Source of the DNA: Acidimicrobiales bacterium
GTDB lineage: Bacteria; Actinomycetota; Acidimicrobiia; Acidimicrobiales; Aldehydirespiratoraceae
Direction of reading: 5' to 3'
DNA length: 64,000 nucleotides
NCBI GenBank assembly: GCA_033344915.1
Contig: JAWPML010000001.1
Coordinates: 782,369 to 846,368, forward strand
Each line of letters opens with the position of its first letter. The stretch's first letter is position 1. A program made the translations under genes and the position numbers. Below, in pieces: positions 43,288 to 51,332 of this stretch. The notes under the pieces were generated by a model that worked only from the letters and a program-made list of their open reading frames with translations, made no database searches and was not told where the DNA came from.

Positions 43288-44741
43288 GCGCCCTGGGCCT
43301 GTCGTTCGCTGCGGCGCGAGAGGCCGTCATCGACGGGCTCTGTTCTGCCGGTTTCAGCCTCCACGACGACGGTGCGACGCTGACCGGGGATATCGACATC
43401 GCTGGCACCGACGTCGAACACGAGATCACGTTGCCCGACGACTTTCCCGTGGCCATGCCGAAGGTGAGGACGCCGCTCGGAGAGGGAGGCCTGTCCTGGC
43501 ATCGGGAGCCTGACGGCCACTTCTGCCTCTGGTCCGAGGATGAGGCGGCGCACCTGCCCTGGCTCGAGGCCGACACCCTCATCGACCGGGTCAAGTCGTG
43601 GCACGCGATGGACGCCCAGGGCTGGCCGGACGACCCACCAGATCTCGATCTCGAGCGGTACTGGCCCCGGCAGCTCGTGCTGGTCACCTACCCTGACCTC
43701 GACGAGCTGGTCGACCGGCGCTGCAAGGTGGTGAAGGGTCACAATGGCAGCTTCCAGCTCGTACCCGGGAAGGCGGCCCGGAAGAAGCGGTCCCGCGTTC
43801 GCGACTGGGCCGCCACGATCGTCGACGTAGGGGAGATCGAACGGCCGATTCACAACTTCGACGAGTTGGCCAACCTGATGAGCGCGGACGAGGCGCTCGC
43901 CTTGCGGACCGGTATCGAGGACGGGACGGACAAGTTCGTCGTGGTGCGCTACCAGCGCCATGGACATGAAGCTGTCCTCGTCCTCATCGCCTTCGACCGG
44001 AATCCACACGATCTGCGAGCGGCGGAAGCAGCCCATGACGGCGAGTCGACTTTGATGCTGCGGGCCGGCCTCGACGCGTCCGTCCTGGCCGATAAGCGCA
44101 TCGCGATCGTGGGGGTCGGTGCGGTGGGCTGCCAGGTGGCCGAGATGCTCGTCCGGTCCGGCGCCGGCGAGCTCACGCTCGTCGATGGGGACCTCATCCG
44201 CCCGGGCAACTGCATCCGACACGTCGCCACCCTCGGCGACGTCGGTCGCCCGAAGGCCGACGCCGTGCGAGACCACCTTGTTCGCACGAACTTGGTCGAT
44301 CCGGGCTGCGTCACCACAGATACGAATCCATTGCGCTCAGCGACACGGACCGAGGAGCTACTGGCCAGAAATGACCTCGTCCTCGATTGCACCGCCAACG
44401 GGCCGGCGTCCGCACTGCTCCTTACCGCCAGCCGGGTATTGGGCCGCCCGGTGGTCTCCGTGTGCCTCCAACGGAACGGCACCGTGGCCCGGGTCGACCG
44501 TAGCCCCCTGCGGGAGGGCGAGAAGCACGACGCCGCTGTCGAGCCGGGGGGCCCGGAGACGGATCTGCGCGAGGGAGGTTGCGGCGACCCGGTGTCCCCC
44601 ACGCCCCCGTGGGCGTGCTCAGCGGCCGCAGCCCGGGCGGTAGCCATGGCAGCCGACCTGCTCTCGGGCCGAAATGCCTTGCCGCCCAGCGTCGTCGACA
44701 CCCTCATCGTCTTCCCTTCTGACGGATCGAACGAACGGTGA
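43284..44741 (+). CDS. cap2: CBASS Cap2, E2-E1 fusion ubiquitin-transferase-like protein
   Basis: A 485-residue fusion. The N-terminal E2-like domain (about 1-150) has PDDFPVAMPKVRTP and the probable active-site Cys in DGHFCLWSED. The C-terminal ThiF/E1-like adenylation domain (about 270-480) has IAIVGVGAVGCQVAEMLVRSG for nucleotide binding, LVDGDLIRPGNCIRHVATLGDVGRPKADAV and DLVLDCTANG. Cys residues near GGCGDP and WACSAAA are candidates for the E1 catalytic Cys. In type II CBASS, Cap2 conjugates the CD-NTase C-terminus to target proteins, which primes the synthase. It is co-translated with the genes on both sides (4-nt overlaps). Confidence 0.9.
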   Translation: MSALGLSFAAAREAVIDGLCSAGFSLHDDGATLTGDIDIAGTDVEHEITLPDDFPVAMPKVRTPLGEGGLSWHREPDGHFCLWSEDEAAHLPWLEADTLIDRVKSWHAMDAQGWPDDPPDLDLERYWPRQLVLVTYPDLDELVDRRCKVVKGHNGSFQLVPGKAARKKRSRVRDWAATIVDVGEIERPIHNFDELANLMSADEALALRTGIEDGTDKFVVVRYQRHGHEAVLVLIAFDRNPHDLRAAEAAHDGESTLMLRAGLDASVLADKRIAIVGVGAVGCQVAEMLVRSGAGELTLVDGDLIRPGNCIRHVATLGDVGRPKADAVRDHLVRTNLVDPGCVTTDTNPLRSATRTEELLARNDLVLDCTANGPASALLLTASRVLGRPVVSVCLQRNGTVARVDRSPLREGEKHDAAVEPGGPETDLREGGCGDPVSPTPPWACSAAAARAVAMAADLLSGRNALPPSVVDTLIVFPSDGSNER

Positions 44742-45229
44742 AGGCCGAGCCCCGGACCATCGACATGACCGACACTGCCTGGGCCGAGGTCGCCCAGTGC
44801 GCCGGCGCGGATCCGAGGCGGGAGACGGGCGGAATCTTGCTCGGATGGCGACACCCCGGCGGGATCCATGTCGAGCGGGTACTCGAGATTCCTGACCGAC
44901 AGGCTGGCCACACGTGGTACCGGCGCCGGCACGCCCCGGCCGAAGCAGCGCTGACTGCAGCTCTCGACCAACTCCCCGAGGACTGCGACCTCGGGTACGT
45001 GGGCGAATGGCACAGCCATCCTGCCCCCGTTGGCCCCAGCTTCTGCGACCGGCACGAGCTGCGGCGCATCTCGGGCAAAACCGCCCGCGAGGTCGCGCTT
45101 CTCGTCGCTGCACTCGACCCCGGCATGTCGACATGGGTCCCATTCGGGCTGACAGCGTACCGACGGCGCATGCGAGAGGCCGTGGTCGACATCGCTGCTC
45201 AGGGACAGGACGCGAAGGTGGATTCATGA
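44738..45229 (+). CDS. cap3: CBASS Cap3, JAMM/MPN isopeptidase
   Basis: A 163-residue metalloprotease of the JAB/MPN+ fold. The complete zinc site is visible: Glu in RETGGILLGW (about residue 29) and GEWHSHPAPVGPSFCD (about 89-104), which gives HxHx(7-8)SxxD. Cap3 removes the CD-NTase from Cap2-made conjugates and so limits priming. GTG 44738 overlaps the cap2 stop, and the stop overlaps the effector ATG by 4 nt. Confidence 0.92.
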   Translation: MKAEPRTIDMTDTAWAEVAQCAGADPRRETGGILLGWRHPGGIHVERVLEIPDRQAGHTWYRRRHAPAEAALTAALDQLPEDCDLGYVGEWHSHPAPVGPSFCDRHELRRISGKTAREVALLVAALDPGMSTWVPFGLTAYRRRMREAVVDIAAQGQDAKVDS

Positions 45230-46674
45230 GCCAGATTCCCGGGCGCAGCTCAAGCGGGGTACGAATTGCGGGCGACGACTATCAGCATCTCGTCACTTGG
45301 AACGAGGTCCTGAACGCCCTCGGCCAGAACAGCGACGTCATGACGATCACCGTCGAGGCGCCGGACGCTGGCAACGTCGACGATGTCGTCATCCGCCGGC
45401 GGTCCGGTTCGCACCGGTACATCCAGGTCAAACACGCCGTTGACGCCACAACACCCGTCGGCACCGACTGGCTCATGCACGCTCCGGGCGACTCTCGAAG
45501 CCTGTTGCAGAAGTTCCACCGAAGCTGGGTCGCTCTGTCTGGTGACGGGCGGCAACCGGAGCTCGTCCTGGTGACCGACCGCGAGATAGACCCTGTCGAC
45601 CCGGTTATGCGACTTCTCGACCGGCGCAGCAGCCTACTGGTTCCCGACATTGGACGACCGGCCGCACGTGCCGGCCGAGAAGCATGGGCTGAGCATCTTG
45701 CGATCGACGAGACAGAGCTCGTCGCGTTCCTCGGCAGCCTCGAATTCCTAACCGGGCGGTACGGGCAGCTCGAGCTCGAGCGGGCCAGCACGCTCATGTG
45801 GGCCCATGGGCTCAACGACGACCAGGCAGCGTTCGACCGGGCCATGGCCTTCGTTCGCGAATGGGTGATGGAACGAGACCGCGAAGTCGATGTCGAGATG
45901 CTCCAAGATCAGGTCACCGACCGCATCGGCAAGCGGTCCGATCCGGGCGCCATCGTCGTCATTGAGGCCATCGATGACGACTCGCATCCCGACGACGCAG
46001 ATCTCCATATCCGGTTCGTCGAACGGTACGACGGCGACGTCGCCGACCGACGCCGCCAGCTCCTCGACCCGACCGAATGGGCTCACATCAGCGCCGAACT
46101 CGAGGGAGCGGGCGAGCGCGTCCGGGATCAGGGTCATCGCCGGGTGCTGGTCCGGGGTGCGATGCGGCTCCCGGTGTGGTTCGGCGCCGGGGCTGCCTTC
46201 CGGCATGTTCACGGCTTCGAAGTCGCCGGAGAACAGGGCGGGTCGCTGTGGGCGAGCGACGACCTCCAGGGCATCGAGCACCAGCTGAACACCGAAGTGA
46301 CCGCTGTTGGGCGGGGCGACGAGTTGGCCGTTGCCATCGGGCTGGCCGCCGACCCAGGGCCGGCTGTCCGCCGCTACCTCGAAGAGTCGGCTCTTCCTGT
46401 CAGCCGGCTGGCTGTGATGTGCCCTACGGGCGGAGTCCGCCCGAACGCTGTCGAGGGCAGCGCCGCAGCGGCATCGCTCGCGCTCTCCGCCATCAACGAA
46501 ACCAGAGCGCTGCTCGAATCGGAACCTGCAGGGCGGATCCACCTGTTCCTGGCGACACCGGGGGTGTTCGCGATGCTCCTGGGTCACCGGTGGAATGGGA
46601 TGCGAGAGACTGTCGTCCATGAGCACCTGGGCATCGGCCGCGGTTACGCACCCTCGATCGCCGTCCACTCATGA
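45226..46674 (+). CDS. cap4: CBASS effector Cap4-like: DUF4297-type nuclease plus SAVED domain
   Basis: A 482-residue effector. The N-terminal PD-(D/E)XK-type nuclease domain (DUF4297-like, about residues 1-200) has SGVRIAGDDYQHLVTWNEVL, the acidic pair in GNVDDVVIRR and the QVK motif in HRYIQVKHAVD. The C-terminal SAVED domain (about 270-482) has LAVMCPTGGVRPNAVEG, RIHLFLATPGVFAMLLGHRWNGM and the terminal YAPSIAV strand. SAVED binds the cyclic nucleotide, and the nuclease then degrades DNA to abort infection. The domain order and length match Cap4. ATG 45226 overlaps cap3 by 4 nt. It is the last gene of the operon. Confidence 0.88.
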   Translation: MSQIPGRSSSGVRIAGDDYQHLVTWNEVLNALGQNSDVMTITVEAPDAGNVDDVVIRRRSGSHRYIQVKHAVDATTPVGTDWLMHAPGDSRSLLQKFHRSWVALSGDGRQPELVLVTDREIDPVDPVMRLLDRRSSLLVPDIGRPAARAGREAWAEHLAIDETELVAFLGSLEFLTGRYGQLELERASTLMWAHGLNDDQAAFDRAMAFVREWVMERDREVDVEMLQDQVTDRIGKRSDPGAIVVIEAIDDDSHPDDADLHIRFVERYDGDVADRRRQLLDPTEWAHISAELEGAGERVRDQGHRRVLVRGAMRLPVWFGAGAAFRHVHGFEVAGEQGGSLWASDDLQGIEHQLNTEVTAVGRGDELAVAIGLAADPGPAVRRYLEESALPVSRLAVMCPTGGVRPNAVEGSAAAASLALSAINETRALLESEPAGRIHLFLATPGVFAMLLGHRWNGMRETVVHEHLGIGRGYAPSIAVHS

Positions 46675-46944
46675 CAGCAGCCGACAGCGTCGTACCTGGG
46701 ACCCTCAGAAGCGATGGGATTGTCGGAGGCGTCCGAGGCATCGGAGAACGCTGCTGCGCAGGCGGGGTCGGCCACTGCGAAGATGAACGACGTCCCCAAC
46801 CATGGTTTCCCGCGTAGGGGATGTTCTGTTCGTCCGTGCCCCAGCGGACCTTCTGGAACGCACGCGCATCGGCAGCAGCTCTTGCAGCGAGCCATACGCG
46901 GATATGGACAGATGCGAGCGCCGCGCGCCGGGAACGCGGCTGCG
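46675..46944. other. non-coding stretch between the CBASS effector and right island border
   Basis: No reading frame here looks like a real protein. The arm-type sites and attR begin immediately after it, so it probably belongs to the attachment region. Confidence 0.5.
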
Positions 46945-46964
46945 ATAGTCGCGCAATAGTCGCG
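46945..46964 (+). promoter_or_regulatory. putative integrase arm-type sites, right end
   Basis: Two direct copies of ATAGTCGCG start at 46945 and 46956 (11-nt period), about 100 nt inside attR. They have the same sequence and orientation as the pair at 36788-36808 near attL. Confidence 0.55.
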
Positions 46965-47067
46965 AACGCCGCAGATCTTGACGGATCGCACGACACCAGC
47001 CCGACGCCGCAACGCTATGAACAGCACCAACGAGACGACGCCACACGCGCCGGACACCCGTCGGCCT

Positions 47068-47123
47068 GCTTAAACCCCCCGGCTCCCCAGGGAGCGTGTG
47101 AGTTCGAATCTCACCCCGGGCAC
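47068..47123. repeat. attR core direct repeat (displaced tRNA-Leu 3' half)
   Basis: Matches 36663-36718 at 53 of 56 positions and keeps the T loop as TTCGAAT. No 5' tRNA half is present, so it is not a functional tRNA. It is presumably the original 3' end of the chromosomal tRNA gene, displaced by the island. Confidence 0.88.
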
Positions 47124-47247
47124 CGCTCGCAGCGAGTCCCCGCCGAAGCGAGGTGCGACGATTCCCGGCCGAAGCGGTCGCGCCCTATGGTTCACCGAGA
47201 CGTCGCGGCCGACACGGTGCGGCATGCGAATGGGGGGCGGATCGAAC

Positions 47248-48063
47248 GTGAACGACGCTGAAGCGGTGGAGTGGATCAAGCAAGACGCAACGGAGATGGC
47301 GGCGCTGCTGCGAGCCGCCGACCCCACGGTGACCGTCCCCACGTGTCCCGAGTGGACGGCCGCCGACCTCGGTTCTCACATCGCCGGCGGATTCGCCGGG
47401 TGGTACTGCTACAACGCCTCGACCCCGGCCGCCGAGTGGAGCCTCGAGGGCCTCATGGATGCGTTCGCAAGCGCAGGTGCCAACGTCGACGACCATCTCG
47501 GAAACGTCGAGTTGCTCGAGTCGTCGGTCGAGCGGTTTCTCGAGATCGTCACCGGCCCGGGACGGGAGCTGCCGACCTGGTGCTTCGGCGGCCGCGAGCC
47601 GGCCCACTGGTGGCTCAGACGAGCCGGCAGCGAACTGACCGTGCACCTCACGGACGCGGCCGCCGTCCACGGGCGTTGGTCGTCGACGTCTCCTGCGGAC
47701 AGCTGCGAGGCGATCGACGAGGTGACCGGCGAGATCTTCTCGCGATTCCCCGCCATCCTGGCGACGATGGGCGCGATGCGCGGCGAAGACCCGGCGGAGG
47801 CTCCGGCGCTTCCGGTGGATCCGGTGGCGCTGGTTGCCTCGGACGGCGATCGGGCCTGGACCCTGCGCCGGGGCGAGGACGGCAACGCGATCCAGGAGAG
47901 GGCGGCGGCGAACGACGCCGCCGCCGTGGCGACCGCCACCAGTGCGGACCTTCTCGCCTGGCTCCACGGTCGCCCGACGCGGGCACCGCTCGATGTCGAG
48001 GGACCTCGGGAGCTGGTCGAGCAGTGGAACCTGCACGCGCGGGTGGCGAGCGCCGCCTCGTGA
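47248..48063 (+). CDS. maleylpyruvate isomerase-family (DinB-like, mycothiol-dependent) protein
   Basis: A 271-residue protein of the MDMPI/DinB-like group. The N-terminal helical bundle has TCPEWTAADLGSHIAGGFAGW (conserved WxxxDLxxH with a metal-binding His) and SELTVHLTDAAAVHGRW with further His ligands. A smaller C-terminal domain follows (about 185-270). Relatives are mycothiol-dependent isomerases or transferases. GTG 47248 is favoured by GGGGGGCGG 7 nt upstream; ATG 47224 is in frame as an alternative. It is the first chromosomal gene after the island. Confidence 0.8.
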   Translation: MNDAEAVEWIKQDATEMAALLRAADPTVTVPTCPEWTAADLGSHIAGGFAGWYCYNASTPAAEWSLEGLMDAFASAGANVDDHLGNVELLESSVERFLEIVTGPGRELPTWCFGGREPAHWWLRRAGSELTVHLTDAAAVHGRWSSTSPADSCEAIDEVTGEIFSRFPAILATMGAMRGEDPAEAPALPVDPVALVASDGDRAWTLRRGEDGNAIQERAAANDAAAVATATSADLLAWLHGRPTRAPLDVEGPRELVEQWNLHARVASAAS

Positions 48064-48091
48064 ACGGTCGCGCCGCGCTTCCCGCCGATCG

Positions 48092-49399
48092 ATGAGCACC
48101 ACGCAGTACACCCGTGTCGGCGATGGGCGCGAGATCGCCTACCGGACGATCGTCGTCGCCGACGGCCCGGACTTCGTCTTCGTGCCGAGCGGCACGATGC
48201 CGATCGAGGTTCTCGAAGAGGACCCGATGATGGCCCGGTTCCTCCGCACCCTCGGGCGCTACGGGACGGTCCACGCCATCGAGCGGCCGGGAATCGGCGC
48301 CTCCGACCCCCTCGACCCGGACGTCGACTACAGCGACCAACTGATCGACGCGTGCGTCGCGATACTCGATGACCTCGAGGTCGGCGCGGCCTGGTTCGTC
48401 GGGGGTGTCGGCCACGGTGTCTCCTTCGTGCGGCTCAACGCCCGCCGCGCCGACCGACTCGCCGGCGCCGCCCTGATCAACCCCGTGCGGCACGCGGTCG
48501 AACGACACCGAGTCGACGAGGTCCTCGGCAGAGACGAGCAGAGTTTCGGCGACGTGATGCGGGCGCTGGCCCCGAGCCGGTGGGACGATCCCACCTACCA
48601 GGCGTGGTACGACCGGGCCGGACGCCTCGGCGCCTCGGCCGCGGCGGCGCGGGCGTTCTACGCAGCGGTCACGGCGAGCGGTGACGCGTATCTCCGCGAT
48701 CCGGATGTCATCACCGAGGAACGACGCGTGCTGGTGATCCACCGGCAGGACAATCGCCGGGTCAGCGTCGAGGACGCCCAATGGTGGGTCGACCAGTTCC
48801 CCGGCGGTGAGCTGCTCCGAGTCGAGGGCGACGACCTGACCATCGAGGCACCGGACAGTGGCGCGCTGGCCGACGCGATCGGCACGTTCGCGACCGGCAC
48901 CCGGCTCGCCCCGACCGAGGATCGTCCCCTGGTCGGTGTGCTCTTCGCCGATCTCGTGGGATCCACCGTTCGGGCGTCCGAAGCCGGCGACGCGTCATGG
49001 CGCGCCGTGCTCGACCGGTTCGAGTCGCGGGCGGCCACAGCCGTGGAGGAGCAGGGCGGGACCGTCATCAAACACACGGGCGACGGCATGCTCGCCACGT
49101 GCTCGACGGCGTCCCGTGCGTTGGAGGCCGCGACACAGGTGCGACGCATGGCCGCAGACCTCGGGCTCGAGGTGCGCATCGGCGTCCACGTCGGCGAGGT
49201 CGAGGTGCGAGGTGACGACATCGGTGGGATCGCCGTTCATCTCGCCGCCCGCGTCATGGATCGAGCCGGTGCCGGACAGATCGTCATGACCTCGACCGTC
49301 GTCCAATCGACGATCGGTGGCCGCTGGCAGGTCCGAGCCATCGGCGCCGCCGACCTCAAGGGCATCCCCGATGTCTGGGAGCTCTACGAGCTCATCTGA
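48092..49399 (+). CDS. alpha/beta-hydrolase-like domain fused to class III nucleotide cyclase
   Basis: A 435-residue two-domain protein. Residues 1-265 have an alpha/beta-hydrolase layout, but the nucleophile elbow reads GGVGHG, so the Ser is missing and hydrolysis is unlikely. Residues 270-435 form a class III cyclase domain: VLFADLVGST (metal Asp), VIKHTGDGMLA (adenine-selecting Lys and second metal Asp), and GIAVHLAARV, where the usual transition-state Asn is His while the Arg is kept. The same domain pairing occurs in mycobacterial Rv1900c. It would make cAMP if active. Its stop abuts that of the convergent lipoprotein gene. Confidence 0.85.
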   Translation: MSTTQYTRVGDGREIAYRTIVVADGPDFVFVPSGTMPIEVLEEDPMMARFLRTLGRYGTVHAIERPGIGASDPLDPDVDYSDQLIDACVAILDDLEVGAAWFVGGVGHGVSFVRLNARRADRLAGAALINPVRHAVERHRVDEVLGRDEQSFGDVMRALAPSRWDDPTYQAWYDRAGRLGASAAAARAFYAAVTASGDAYLRDPDVITEERRVLVIHRQDNRRVSVEDAQWWVDQFPGGELLRVEGDDLTIEAPDSGALADAIGTFATGTRLAPTEDRPLVGVLFADLVGSTVRASEAGDASWRAVLDRFESRAATAVEEQGGTVIKHTGDGMLATCSTASRALEAATQVRRMAADLGLEVRIGVHVGEVEVRGDDIGGIAVHLAARVMDRAGAGQIVMTSTVVQSTIGGRWQVRAIGAADLKGIPDVWELYELI

Positions 49400-50779
49400 T
49401 CACCGGCCGACGTCGATCGGCTCGGAGATCGGGTCGAACGTCATCGTCTCGAGGTTGTACTCGACGAGGACGAGCTGATCGCGGGCGTCGACCTTGTCCG
49501 AGCTGAGCGACGCGAACTGGTAGCCGGGGATGTCGAGGTCGGACAGGTTGTCGAGCGCCGCGACCCACGACTCGTTGGTCAGGTCCGGCCCGGCCGCCGT
49601 GGCGATCTGCACGAACAGCGAGACGGTGCGGCACACGCCGACCGAGCCGGAGAAGTAGTTCGGCTCGCCCTCGGGCAGCTGGCTCGTGGCAAGCACCTCG
49701 ACGTCGAGCGCCTCCTCGACCGCGGTGATGCAGTCGACGAGATCCGGATCGTCGAAGGCGCCCACATCGGGACCATTGTTGTTGGTGATGATCCGGGTTC
49801 CCGGCTGGAGCCCCTCCGGCGTGATGCTCTGCCAGTCGGTGATCGCATCGCCGTTGCCGAGGATGTAGGTGAAGTCGGGAGCCTGCATGAAGAACTCCTG
49901 GTTGCGGAACTCGCCCTCCCCGAGCAGCACGATGGTGGACAGGCCCGCGTTGCGGGCCTGCTCGATCCAGATCCCGACATTGTTGGCCGTCGCGAACCGG
50001 TCGCCGGTGGTGGTGACGAAGTCCGTGAACGGCACGTCGACGCCGACGTCACGCAGCGCATCGGCCATGACGTCCACGAGCGGCGCCTCGTCCTCGTTGG
50101 ACCCGATCACCATGATCGAGCCGAGTTCGTCGAGCACGCCGGCGTCCGACATGAGTGTCGCGATCGCTTCGTTGCGCCGGTCGAGGCTCATGTCGGTCGA
50201 CACCCACAGGCCGCCGGCCCGCTCGGCCTGGTCGGACCGCGGCGCCGCGCCGATGACGATCGTGTCGTGCAGTTCGGGGAAGCACTCGTTGACGTCCCCC
50301 GCGCCCGGGCCGGCGAAGCCGCCGAGCACGGCGAACACATCCACGTCCTCGGTGAGTTTCACGCACACCTCGTCGGCCGACGTCGGCCCGACCGGCAGAT
50401 ACGACTCGTGGATGAGCTCGATCTCGCGGCCGAGCACCCCGCCCCGCTCGTTGTACATGGCGACGATCGCATCGGCGATGGGCCCGTTGCCCACGAAGGC
50501 GAGGTCGAGGTTGAACGTGTTGTTCAGCAGCTCGAAGTCGATGGCGGTGTAGCCGAGGGTGATCGTGTCGGCAGTGACCCCGCGGAAGGAGTCGGTGAGC
50601 TCGATCTCGGGCTCGTCGGATGCGCCGCCCGGCGCGGCAGTCGTCGTGGTGCCGCTGCCGTCGACCGTGGTGGTCGACGTGTCGCCCTCGGTGGCATCGA
50701 CATCACTGTCGTCGCCGCAGGCCGCGGCGAGGAGGCCGAGACAGGCGAACAGGGCGAGCAGACGTCGACCGATCGGCAT
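49400..50779 (-). CDS. ABC transporter substrate-binding lipoprotein (Peripla_BP_6 type)
   Basis: A 459-residue solute-binding lipoprotein. The lipobox LLAAAC (Cys near residue 21) is followed by an Asp/Thr-rich linker and the two-lobed branched-chain-amino-acid-type binding fold (ITLGYTAIDFELLN, ADAIVAMYNERGGVLGREIELIHESY, VFAVLGGF, IMVIGSN). The solute is unknown, and no permease or ATPase genes are adjacent, so it may be an orphan receptor. Start ATG 50779 follows GGAGGAGAG. That Shine-Dalgarno lies in a 10-bp hairpin (50790-50814). Confidence 0.85.
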   Translation of the reverse strand: MPIGRRLLALFACLGLLAAACGDDSDVDATEGDTSTTTVDGSGTTTTAAPGGASDEPEIELTDSFRGVTADTITLGYTAIDFELLNNTFNLDLAFVGNGPIADAIVAMYNERGGVLGREIELIHESYLPVGPTSADEVCVKLTEDVDVFAVLGGFAGPGAGDVNECFPELHDTIVIGAAPRSDQAERAGGLWVSTDMSLDRRNEAIATLMSDAGVLDELGSIMVIGSNEDEAPLVDVMADALRDVGVDVPFTDFVTTTGDRFATANNVGIWIEQARNAGLSTIVLLGEGEFRNQEFFMQAPDFTYILGNGDAITDWQSITPEGLQPGTRIITNNNGPDVGAFDDPDLVDCITAVEEALDVEVLATSQLPEGEPNYFSGSVGVCRTVSLFVQIATAAGPDLTNESWVAALDNLSDLDIPGYQFASLSSDKVDARDQLVLVEYNLETMTFDPISEPIDVGR

Positions 50780-50789
50780 TGCGCTCTCC

Positions 50790-50814
50790 TCCTCCACGCG
50801 TGGGGCGTGGAGGA
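50790..50814 (-). promoter_or_regulatory. 5'-leader hairpin covering the Shine-Dalgarno of the solute-binding lipoprotein
   Basis: Perfect 10-bp inverted repeat TCCTCCACGC (50790-50799)/GCGTGGAGGA (50805-50814) with a 5-nt loop. On the minus strand the 3' arm contains GGAGGA, the ribosome site 8-10 nt before ATG 50779. Folding would hide it, so it may act as translational control, or as a DNA operator. Confidence 0.5.
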
Positions 50815-50858
50815 AGCAGAGTGGGTGGCGGCCGATCTGTCAATCTGCCTCCAGCCGT

Positions 50859-51332
50859 TCAGCCGGCGGGCTCGGCCGCCGCGTGCTCGTCGAGAAAGGC
50901 GACGCGCGCCGCGTCGTCGGCGAAGCCGACCACCGCCCACGCCTCGGTCTCGCCGGCCTGGCGCAGGCTCTCGACCCGGTGGTTGCCGTCCTTCAGGACG
51001 AGCTGGGGCGGTTCGTACACGACGACGACCGGCGGCGGCTCCCAACCCTCCTCCACCTTGTCGCGCATGTCGTAGACGCTGTCGCGCCACTCGTCCTCGT
51101 CGACGGCGACGAGCGTCGGGGCGTCCTCGGGGCCGGCGAGCCGGTGGAGCTCGTCGAGCGGCAGTTGCACCGGGCCTCCCCACACCAGCCCCTCCTGCTC
51201 GAGCAGCTCGGCGAGGTCGGCGTTGTCGCTGCCGGGACTGGCGAGGAAGTCGCTCACCCACCGATCGAGGTCCTCGGCGCGGGCGGCCGCTCGGGCGGTC
51301 GCGAGGCTGTAGTCGTGCTCGTCAGTGGTCAT
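50859..51332 (-). CDS. hypothetical protein with ParB-like DGNHR motif
   Basis: A 157-residue acidic protein. The segment VVVYEPPQLVLKDGNHRVESLRQAGE (about residues 103-128) has the DGNHR motif of ParB/sulfiredoxin-type folds, in which a short nucleotide-binding core surrounds G(N/H)HR. The N-terminal half is helical (LDRWVSDFLASPGSDNADLAELL). There is no DNA-binding domain, so it is not a partition protein. It overlaps the end of the histidine phosphatase gene by 11 nt and is probably in the same operon. Confidence 0.6.
   Translation of the reverse strand: MTTDEHDYSLATARAAARAEDLDRWVSDFLASPGSDNADLAELLEQEGLVWGGPVQLPLDELHRLAGPEDAPTLVAVDEDEWRDSVYDMRDKVEEGWEPPPVVVVYEPPQLVLKDGNHRVESLRQAGETEAWAVVGFADDAARVAFLDEHAAAEPAG

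Larger units (their letters stand above)
36663..47123. mobile_element. integrative genomic island in tRNA-Leu carrying a type II CBASS defence operon
   Basis: The island is bounded by a 56-bp direct repeat of the tRNA-Leu 3' end. It contains a tyrosine integrase next to the intact tRNA, an excisionase, putative arm-type integrase sites just inside both borders, sigma/anti-sigma genes, remnants of a second int/xis pair and a four-gene CBASS operon. GC content looks lower than in the flanks, most clearly around 41.8-42.2 kb. No replication, relaxase or phage structural genes are visible, so it moves only by integrase-mediated excision or with help from another element. Confidence 0.88.

Noticed and set aside
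46714-46959. 81-codon plus-strand open frame after the CBASS effector
   Set aside because: The second half runs through the arm-type sites and has out-of-frame composition; no ribosome site. Not a likely fifth CBASS gene.
36663-47123. Prophage interpretation of the island
   Set aside because: No terminase, capsid, portal, tail, lysis or replication genes are present, only integration and cargo genes.
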